Assembly (NCBI GenBank): GCA_026999335.1
Contig: JALTPW010000321.1
Location: 1 to 12,079, forward strand
Length of the DNA: 12,079 bases
From: Chromatiales bacterium
Lineage (GTDB): Bacteria > Pseudomonadota > Gammaproteobacteria > SZUA-152
Direction: 5' to 3'
The position numbers and the translations under genes are program-made. Shown one piece after another: positions 6,863 to 12,079 of this stretch. The notes beneath the pieces are model-generated. The model worked only from the letters and a program-made list of their open reading frames with translations, was not told the DNA's origin and made no database searches. Position 1 is the stretch's first letter. Each line of letters starts with the position of its first letter.

Positions 6863-7902
6863 TGAGCCTCCTGTCTTATCTGCACAGGAAATTTAGACAT
6901 CACTAATACGGGTATCGTCTCCAGCGACAATATCTCCAGTGCCGCATGCAGTTCCCTGGCCGCTTTGGGCATGCCATAAACAGCGGACGAGGCCTCGTCC
7001 TGCGCGATGGTGCAGGCGCCTTTATGACGTAATTCCAGCATGCCTCGGGCGCCATCACGACCCATTCCCGTCAACAGGATCGCCATAATCTCACCCTGCC
7101 AACAGCTTGCCAGCGAATGCCAAAAAACATCCACCGATGGGCGGTATGGCGTTTGTAGCGGTTCCGGGGTGTAAGCCAATTCACCGGTATTTTTCAGTAT
7201 CAGATGATTGTTGCTACCGGCCAATAACACCGTACCGACCTCGGGGCGATCCCCCTCATTGGCCAGACGTACCTTGAGGGCGGTCTGCCGATCCAGCCAA
7301 TCGGCCAGGCCGGCAACAAACTGCTCATCGACATGTTGGATCAATACCACGGGAGCCGGGAAATCCGCTGGCAGCGTGCGGAGTATTTCGGCCAGTGCCT
7401 GCGGCCCTCCCGAAGAGGAGCCAATGGTCAGCAGACAACCCCGGGTCGATGGATCGGTGGCTTCCCGTCGGCTGCGTGCTGGTGATACGGCGGCTACCGA
7501 GGTACTGGTCTGATTCAGCACACCAATCATGTGAATCTTGCGCAACAGCAGATCATGCCCTTCACCCTGGCCACCCATGCCCAGTATAGGCGTGTTGACC
7601 GCATCCAGCGCGCCAGCCCCCATGGCCTCGAAGACCATGGCGGAATTATGATTCACCGAGGCCGTCACGATCAGGATCGGACAGGGTGTGGCCTGCATGA
7701 TCCGCCGTGTCGCCTCGACACCATCCATCACCGGCATGATAAGATCCATCAGGATCAGATCCGGACAATCGCGCGCGCACAGCTCCACCGCCTCACGGCC
7801 ATCGCGCGCAATCCACGCCACTTCATGCTCCCCACGACTCAGCACGACACGCCGCATTCCTTCAACGGCCATGGGCATGTCATTAACGATACCTACCCTC
7901 AT
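6859..7902 (-). CDS. wspF: WspF-like chemotaxis-type protein-glutamate methylesterase (CheB family)
   Basis: This 347-residue cytoplasmic enzyme is expected to remove methyl groups from a chemoreceptor and so dampen WspE signalling. In Pseudomonas, loss of WspF locks the pathway on. The REC domain (about 1-120) has Asn7-Asp8, phospho-acceptor Asp53 in LILMDLIMPVMDG, and Thr80. The position that is normally the conserved Lys reads ALDAVNTP (98-105), with no Lys; the Pseudomonas homologue, as I recall it, also lacks it. A variable linker spans about 130-155. The CheB catalytic domain (about 156-340) has GSSSGGP at 161-167 (Ser163 nucleophile), His190 in IQHVD, and Asp283 in GMGRDGARGM, so the triad is complete. 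It starts 4 bases inside the end of wspE (ATGA), with GGGGAGG 7 bases upstream. No CheR-type methyltransferase is nearby to oppose it. Confidence 0.93.
   Translation of the reverse strand: MRVGIVNDMPMAVEGMRRVVLSRGEHEVAWIARDGREAVELCARDCPDLILMDLIMPVMDGVEATRRIMQATPCPILIVTASVNHNSAMVFEAMGAGALDAVNTPILGMGGQGEGHDLLLRKIHMIGVLNQTSTSVAAVSPARSRREATDPSTRGCLLTIGSSSGGPQALAEILRTLPADFPAPVVLIQHVDEQFVAGLADWLDRQTALKVRLANEGDRPEVGTVLLAGSNNHLILKNTGELAYTPEPLQTPYRPSVDVFWHSLASCWQGEIMAILLTGMGRDGARGMLELRHKGACTIAQDEASSAVYGMPKAARELHAALEILSLETIPVLVMSKFPVQIRQEAQ
6867..6872 (-). promoter_or_regulatory. Strong ribosome binding site of wspR
   Basis: On the minus strand this reads AGGAGG, a full Shine-Dalgarno core lying inside the 3' end of wspF. 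Its spacing is 4 bases to the ATG at 6862 and 7 bases to the ATG at 6859, which favours the second ATG. It suggests WspR is well translated independently of coupling to wspF. Confidence 0.75.
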
Positions 7903-10199
7903 ATCCGAGCCTCCCCGATCAGATCGACAACGGCCTCGATCAGCGCATCGTCATGGAAACTACCCTTTGCCAGATAATAATCGGCACCGGCCTCCAGGCC
8001 CTGCTGGCGGTCTTCGAGCCGATCCTTGTAGGAAACAATCATCACCGGCGTGGAACGCAGTTGCAGATCCTGTTTGATGGCCCGTACCAGATCGATGCCA
8101 TTCATACGCGGCATATCCACATCACTGACCACCAGTTGATAGTCACCGCTACGCACGGCATTCCATCCATCCACGCCATCCACGGCGGTCTCGACAATAT
8201 AGCCGTGGGACTCCAGCAGATCACGTTCGACTTCCCGCACCGTCAATGAGTCATCCACAATCAACACCCGCTTGACGCGTTGTCCCTGCTGTGTTTGTTG
8301 CGCATAAAGCACCGAACTCAGGCGCCCACCCTTGACGATATGATCGATGGAACGCACCACGTCGTCCACATCCAGAATCAGCAGGGGTGTGCCATCTTCC
8401 ATCAGTGAGGTTGCGCTGACGTCCTGGAGCTTGCCAAGACGGGGATCCAGCGGCTGCACAGAAATCTGCCGCTGACCGATAAAGCGCTCAACCACCACAC
8501 CATATTGCTCAAGCCGGTCACTCACCACCACCACCGGAATCTCATCGCGCGCGACCGGTTCATGCGCCAGTCCCAGCACCTGTGAACCGGATGCCAAACC
8601 AATCAACTCGCCATCCAGCTCACAATACTGGCACCCGTCCATCACCTTTATGGCGTCGCCAGGGACAGACAGCAGGCGGTCGACCCGGCTCAGGGGAAAG
8701 GCATAGGGCTCATCGGCAATCTCCACCAGCAGAGCGTTCAGTACTGACAGACTTAGCGGCAATTGCAGGATAAATTTAACGCCCAGCCCCGGCTGATTTT
8801 CGACACTGACCGTGCCACCCAGCGCCCGCATCATGTCATGCACGACATCCAGACCGACACCGCGCCCCGAGGTCTCAGTCACCTCATCACGGGTGGAAAA
8901 ATCCGGCAGAAAAAGAAATTCGATCAACTCATCGTCACTCAGCGACGCGATCACCGTTGGTTTTGACAAGCCCTTATCGGCAATCTTTTCTCGCAATCTG
9001 TCGAGGTCGATACCACCGCCATCATCACGAATACTGATGCGTAACAAGCCGGCGCCATGACTCGCGGCGACCACAATCTTCGCCTGCGCCGGTTTACCGG
9101 CGGCCAGCCTCGCCTGCGGCAACTCGACGCCATGATCCACGGCATTGCGTAACAAATGATTCAGCGGCGCCTTGATTTTTTCCAGCACATCCCGGTCAAC
9201 GAGTGTTTCCTTGCCACGGATTTCCAGCGCAACCTCTTTAGCCAGATGGCGCGACAAATCCCGAATCATGCGTTCAAGGCCGGCGGTGCCTTCAGCAAAC
9301 GGCTGCATCCGGCTGCCCGTGACTTCGTGATAAAGCGTGTTGGAGAGATTGCTGTTTCTGCGGTCGTACTCGTCCAGGGATGCCAGCTGGTGGCCCAGTA
9401 ATTGACGGCAGGCATTCAGTTTCTTCTGTAACCCACGCAGTTCCACATCCATCGCCGCCGGGGCGCCCTGTCCCTGGCGGTAGAGCAAGCCTTCCAGGTC
9501 TTCCATCAATTCATTTTGCCGCCGCTTGAGAAACATCAGAGAATCCGAAAAAGTGGAGAGCCTGCGTGACTCCACAAGCATTTCACCGGACACCCCAAGG
9601 ATGCGGGACATTCGCTGCGCATTGATGCGCAGCATACGGTCATCACCCCGGCCGCCCGACGATATTTGCGCACGAGGAGTCTCGGCAAGCGGTGCAACGC
9701 CCTCCTCCCCAGCGAACACCGGTATTTCAGCCGGATCGGCAGGCCCCTCCGCCAGCAACGGGGCGGATGAGGCCGGCTCATCCACAACAAGCTCTGCGGC
9801 GACGATCTGTGCCAATTTATCGACAGCGGCATCGACCTGTGCCTTGTTTTGCGAAAACCAGCCGTCGATATTTTCCTCGGCGAGCCCGGCAATCGTTTCG
9901 ATCAGATCCGTCGCCCGCAACAGCACATCGATAGCGGGACTGGAGAGGGTGATTTTTTGATGCTGTGCGGCGACAAAAACATCTTCCATGACATGTGCAA
10001 TCTGCACCACGGGCTCGACACCCACCATGCGTGCCGCACCTTTTAGTGAATGAGAGGCGCGCATGAGCGCCTCCAGCTCTTCGTCATTGGTAAAATCCTT
10101 CTCCAACACCAGCAAACCCTGCCCGAGAGACGCCAGCTGCCCTTCCGTTTCCATACGGAACAGGTCAAACATGGACATGTCACTGTAGTTGTCACTCAT
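7899..10199 (-). CDS. wspE: WspE-like hybrid chemosensory histidine kinase (CheA-REC)
   Basis: This is the central kinase of a Wsp-type pathway: 766 residues, cytoplasmic, no membrane span. Domains in order are: HPt (about 8-105) with phospho-acceptor His50 in RASHSLKGAAR; an acidic/alanine-rich linker (about 138-185); a dimerisation helical hairpin (about 190-290); and a kinase ATPase domain (about 295-482). The ATPase boxes are LNHLLRNAVDHG (N box, Asn347/Asn352), DDGGGID (392-398) and GRGVGLD (445-451). A CheW-like domain (about 485-620) follows, then a C-terminal REC (about 643-766) with Asp649-Asp650, phospho-acceptor Asp693 in VVSDVDMP, and Lys745 in YYLAKGSFHD. The end closely matches Pseudomonas WspE. 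All catalytic residues are present, so it should be active. The start at 10199 suits the HPt boundary, but no clear ribosome site precedes it; an in-frame ATG at 10178 is an alternative. In the classic operon wspA-wspD precede this gene; here a TonB-like gene ends 101 bases upstream. Confidence 0.94.
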   Translation of the reverse strand: MSDNYSDMSMFDLFRMETEGQLASLGQGLLVLEKDFTNDEELEALMRASHSLKGAARMVGVEPVVQIAHVMEDVFVAAQHQKITLSSPAIDVLLRATDLIETIAGLAEENIDGWFSQNKAQVDAAVDKLAQIVAAELVVDEPASSAPLLAEGPADPAEIPVFAGEEGVAPLAETPRAQISSGGRGDDRMLRINAQRMSRILGVSGEMLVESRRLSTFSDSLMFLKRRQNELMEDLEGLLYRQGQGAPAAMDVELRGLQKKLNACRQLLGHQLASLDEYDRRNSNLSNTLYHEVTGSRMQPFAEGTAGLERMIRDLSRHLAKEVALEIRGKETLVDRDVLEKIKAPLNHLLRNAVDHGVELPQARLAAGKPAQAKIVVAASHGAGLLRISIRDDGGGIDLDRLREKIADKGLSKPTVIASLSDDELIEFLFLPDFSTRDEVTETSGRGVGLDVVHDMMRALGGTVSVENQPGLGVKFILQLPLSLSVLNALLVEIADEPYAFPLSRVDRLLSVPGDAIKVMDGCQYCELDGELIGLASGSQVLGLAHEPVARDEIPVVVVSDRLEQYGVVVERFIGQRQISVQPLDPRLGKLQDVSATSLMEDGTPLLILDVDDVVRSIDHIVKGGRLSSVLYAQQTQQGQRVKRVLIVDDSLTVREVERDLLESHGYIVETAVDGVDGWNAVRSGDYQLVVSDVDMPRMNGIDLVRAIKQDLQLRSTPVMIVSYKDRLEDRQQGLEAGADYYLAKGSFHDDALIEAVVDLIGEARI

Positions 10200-10300
10200 A
10201 TCAATATCAAAGGCAGGTTATGCTGTGAGCATGAAAATATATAATAAAAACATACTCTTAGGAAGTTGGTACGAATAATAATGAATTCAACCCGGGATTA
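10200..10300 (-). promoter_or_regulatory. AT-rich spacer upstream of wspE, possible weak promoter region
   Basis: This 101-base gap separates the TonB-like gene from wspE. It is clearly more AT-rich than its flanks, with runs such as TTATTATATATTTTC on the minus strand. A TATATT could serve as a -10, but at 17-base spacing the -35 candidate is only TTCCTA. I see no strong terminator hairpin. Whether wspEFR has its own promoter here or is read through from upstream is open. Confidence 0.25.
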
Positions 10301-11035
10301 TCACCTTAACAGAGTACTTGTTTGGCAACGGGTGAACATCCAGGCCCCGACCGATAATTCATTGCTGGGATCAGGCTCTTTAACTTCAAAACACTGATCC
10401 CCTCCCAACGGGGATTTCACCTTGACCCAGATATTGCCAGAGGGCAACCGGTAGCTGTCAGTGATCGTCCGACGGTCTGATTCCGGCAGACTTAAACGCC
10501 AATCCGGAGCGGGAATACCAAACGCCCGGGCCGGTGACGGATCCGTTTCCGCCAGTTCCTGTGAACGAATAATATCCAGGCTGCGTGTGATGAGTTGTTG
10601 GGCGCTTTGTCGTTTCCTGTGTGGTTTTGGTGTCTTGTCAGGCTCGTGGATCGCTATGGGTGGTTCTGCCGTTGAGTCTTTTATCTTGTTTTCTGTTTTA
10701 TCTTTTGTCGGGTCATGGCGCCCTGGACTTGAGGCAGGCTTTGTTTGCTCGGTAGGTGTTTTGGGCGTTTTTACCCTGACCTCCTCCTGAACAGCCGTTT
10801 GCTCATGCCTCTCAGGGTCTTTCGTCACCACAGGGTCTGGGCGGGGAAGCAGATGGATCCGTAGCGTATCAGTGAGCAACGGAGTTTGCGCTAATGGTAT
10901 ATCCGGTTGGGTTTCGAGCAAAAACAGGATGGCGCCATGAATAAATATTGAAACAATGCCCACGATGACAAGCCGCGGCTGTTGTTCCAGATAGCGATGT
11001 TCATCACCCGGGTTCGTAATCGGTTCTGACTTCAT
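10301..11035 (-). CDS. TonB-like single-span membrane protein of unknown function
   Basis: The protein has 244 residues. A cytoplasmic N-terminus of about 20 residues leads to one membrane helix at about 22-40 (LVIVGIVSIFIHGAILFLL). A proline, lysine, glutamate and threonine-rich linker (about 62-142) follows, with PKTPTEQTKP and DKTPKPHRKR. A C-terminal domain of about 100 residues contains GNIWVKVKSPLGGDQCFEV (200-218) and two cysteines, Cys215 and Cys237, that could form a periplasmic disulfide. The architecture (short N-terminus, one helix, extended Pro-rich spacer, periplasmic tail) is that of TonB-like proteins. The tail is not an obvious TonB C-terminal domain, though, and no ExbB or ExbD gene is present. 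It starts with a 4-base ATGA overlap with the HTH regulator upstream, so the two are probably translated together. Base composition looks lower in GC than wspEFR. Function unknown; a link to Wsp signalling is only positional. Confidence 0.8.
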   Translation of the reverse strand: MKSEPITNPGDEHRYLEQQPRLVIVGIVSIFIHGAILFLLETQPDIPLAQTPLLTDTLRIHLLPRPDPVVTKDPERHEQTAVQEEVRVKTPKTPTEQTKPASSPGRHDPTKDKTENKIKDSTAEPPIAIHEPDKTPKPHRKRQSAQQLITRSLDIIRSQELAETDPSPARAFGIPAPDWRLSLPESDRRTITDSYRLPSGNIWVKVKSPLGGDQCFEVKEPDPSNELSVGAWMFTRCQTSTLLR

Positions 11036-11238
11036 TCATCATAAAATTCGAGAATATCACCTGGTTGGCAGTCGAGATGCCGGCATATCGCATCCAGGGT
11101 CGTCAAACGAATCGCCTTGGCCTTGCCTGTTTTGAGAATGGAAAGATTCGGCTCGCTGATCCCGATCAACTGAGCCAGCTGATTGGAGCGCATTTTACGC
11201 TTGGCCAGCATGACATCCAAATTAACGACAATAGCCAT
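11032..11238 (-). CDS. Small Cro/C1-type (XRE) helix-turn-helix transcriptional regulator
   Basis: The protein has 68 residues and is little more than a DNA-binding domain. The HTH covers about 15-40, with SNQLAQLIGISEPNLSILKT as helix-turn-helix, followed by KAKAIRLTTLDAICRHLDC and the closing QPGDILEF. This is the typical form of the YozG-like small XRE regulators that are often encoded right after a DUF2975 membrane protein, as here. It may repress its own operon, or respond to the membrane partner; neither is shown. An AGGGG on the minus strand precedes the ATG at 11238 by 6 bases. The stop overlaps the start of the TonB-like gene. The distance to the DUF2975 gene is unusually large (161 bases) because a palindromic repeat sits between them. 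Confidence 0.92.
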   Translation of the reverse strand: MAIVVNLDVMLAKRKMRSNQLAQLIGISEPNLSILKTGKAKAIRLTTLDAICRHLDCQPGDILEFYDE

Positions 11239-11266
11239 TAAGCACCCCTATACCAATGCCATTAAG
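11234..11266 (-). repeat. Short direct repeat at the HTH gene start
   Basis: CTTAATGGC occurs twice on the minus strand, at 11258-11266 and 11234-11242, 24 bases apart; the second copy includes the HTH start codon. The first copy's ATG opens a four-codon frame (ATG GCA TTG GTA TAG) that ends just before the AGGGG ribosome site. The pair could be two operator half-sites for the regulator or a small leader frame. It is short enough to be chance. Confidence 0.3.
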
Positions 11267-11290
11267 TAAACAAAATTATGACTGTTTTGT

Positions 11291-11358
11291 AGGTTGGTGG
11301 TGAGCTTGCGAACCCCAACGAAACCAACAATGTTGGGATTCCTGCGTCACCGCCAACC
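11291..11358. repeat. Imperfect palindromic intergenic repeat (about 68 bases)
   Basis: AGGTTGGTGGTGAGCTTGCG at the left and TGCGTCACCGCCAACC at the right are inverted copies with a few mismatches and a short gap. Inside them, AACCCCAAC faces TGTTGGGATT. The whole could fold into one long hairpin. The sequence type ('GTAGGTTGG.GGTGAGC...CACCGCCAACC') is one I associate with dispersed intergenic repeats in gammaproteobacteria, but copy number in this genome cannot be seen here. It sits between the DUF2975 gene and its HTH partner. Confidence 0.7.
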
Positions 11359-11399
11359 GATAATAAGGAACGTCAGGCTTAACTTAATAGCACTGACCT

Positions 11400-11939
11400 C
11401 TATACCGTGTATGCCTGTTCATTTCCCAGCCTGCGACCTTCTTCCATGACCCATGAAATCAACACCACGATGGCGCCCGTGATCAGGGCGAATAGATCCA
11501 AAAAACCGAATTGGGCCACCACGACCCGCTCTCCCGGTGGATTGCCGGCAGAAATAATGAGGCTGATCAGCGAGATAAAGACCATGCTGGCGATGACCCA
11601 GGCGATCAGGGTGTAACCCAGGCGGCGAAAGCATCTTACATTTTCAACGGAAAAAACCACCGCGTTTTCATACAATGAAAAAAGCCTTTGCAAAATCATG
11701 ATGCCGTACAGAGCGACACTGATTGGAATCAAGCTGACAGCGAGCGCCAGCGCGAGGAAGAAAGGGGAAAGAGGCTGACTGGCCACCGCGGGTAAATCAG
11801 CGGTCAATCCTGCCGGAAGATCATTAAAAAACACCCAATACAAGACATTAAAAAGAGGGATCAAGAACATCAGCGCCATGAAAAACCGACAAAACCGTCC
11901 GCTCACTCGCTGTATTCTCTTTATACCGTTATCGCCCAT
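11400..11939 (-). CDS. DUF2975-like four-helix membrane protein
   Basis: This is an integral inner-membrane protein of 179 residues from the ATG at 11939. Four hydrophobic helices are visible: FFMALMFLIPLFNVLYWVFF, the stretch from FFLALALAVSLIPISVALYG, LGYTLIAWVIASMVFISLIS, and LDLFALITGAIVVLISWVM. Between helices 2 and 3 is LFSLYENAVVFSVENVRCFR, and near the end WVMEEGRRLGNEQ. Both are hallmarks of the DUF2975 family as I know it, which is usually paired with a small XRE regulator, as is the case here. Function is not established. An in-frame ATG at 11993 would lie inside the promoter spacer and is rejected. Between the ATGs at 11945 and 11939, the GAGG at 11949-11952 is 3 and 9 bases away respectively, which favours 11939. 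Confidence 0.85.
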   Translation of the reverse strand: MGDNGIKRIQRVSGRFCRFFMALMFLIPLFNVLYWVFFNDLPAGLTADLPAVASQPLSPFFLALALAVSLIPISVALYGIMILQRLFSLYENAVVFSVENVRCFRRLGYTLIAWVIASMVFISLISLIISAGNPPGERVVVAQFGFLDLFALITGAIVVLISWVMEEGRRLGNEQAYTV

Positions 11940-11982
11940 GGTCATTCGCCTCAATCTTGTTTCGGTAGGATTACAGGATGAA

Positions 11983-12011
11983 AGTATAGGCAAATAATTA
12001 TCGATTTACAA
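11983..12011 (-). promoter_or_regulatory. Sigma-70-type promoter for the DUF2975/HTH/TonB-like operon
   Basis: On the minus strand TTGTAA (12006-12011) and TATACT (11983-11988) are separated by exactly 17 bases. They match consensus at 4 of 6 and 5 of 6 positions. Transcription would begin near 11976, giving a leader of about 37 bases before the ATG at 11939. The surrounding DNA is AT-rich, as expected for a promoter. This supports leftward transcription and may serve genes as far as the HTH and TonB-like protein. Confidence 0.65.
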
Positions 12012-12079
12012 TAAATAATTATGTTTTTGGTGTTTGTTCAGACGAGTCCCCTGAACGCCACGCCCCCCTAGCGGATCGA

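Noticed and set aside
10461..10790. A 109-codon plus-strand frame opposite the TonB-like gene.
   Set aside because: The minus-strand gene has a coherent membrane helix, linker and overlap with its neighbour; this frame has no such support.
11940..11993. An N-terminal extension of the DUF2975-like protein starting at 11993.
   Set aside because: The ATG at 11993 falls between the -10 and -35 of the promoter, upstream of the likely transcription start, and the added residues do not fit the family.
1..12079. Possible tRNA, rRNA, CRISPR array, transposase, integrase or toxin-antitoxin pair.
   Set aside because: I saw no cloverleaf, no regularly spaced direct repeats and no protein of these families. 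The HTH gene pairs with a membrane protein, not with a toxin.

Overview
The window looks like a chromosomal stretch of a gammaproteobacterium. The evidence is a Wsp-type chemosensory module closest to the Pseudomonas proteins I remember, REP-type palindromes of the Pseudomonas kind, an RND efflux pair, and moderately GC-rich coding sequence with AT-richer ends. I cannot name a genus.

Layout, left to right. At the left edge is the first part of a minus-strand Crp/Fnr-type regulator (1-131), cut by the window. A 215-base divergent spacer with two palindromes separates it from an unrecognised plus-strand gene (347-1039), which has faint cupin-like features and ends in a 12-bp perfect stem-loop containing its stop codon. 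Next comes a plus-strand pair for an RND efflux system: periplasmic adaptor (1155-2456) and inner-membrane pump (2479-5607). No outer-membrane TolC-type gene is present.

The pump gene converges on a minus-strand cluster. The 232-base spacer between them holds a composite inverted repeat (5631-5782): REP-like 25-mers outside, a second repeat family inside.

The minus-strand cluster, read right to left, begins with a strong promoter (11983-12011). It continues with a four-helix DUF2975-like membrane protein, a palindromic repeat, a small Cro/C1-type HTH regulator, a TonB-like single-span protein with a proline/lysine-rich linker, and then three tightly coupled genes: wspE (CheA-REC hybrid kinase), wspF (CheB-type methylesterase) and wspR (REC-GGDEF diguanylate cyclase). 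The expected job of the last three is phosphorelay control of cyclic-di-GMP: WspE phosphorylates WspR, which makes c-di-GMP, and WspF, which resets the receptor.

The most notable feature is that the usual upstream partners (receptor wspA, CheW-like wspB/wspD, methyltransferase wspC) are absent. Their place is taken by the TonB-like gene and the HTH/DUF2975 pair. Either the receptor half is encoded elsewhere or the kinase takes its input differently. The window shows no RNA gene, CRISPR array, transposase or integrase.
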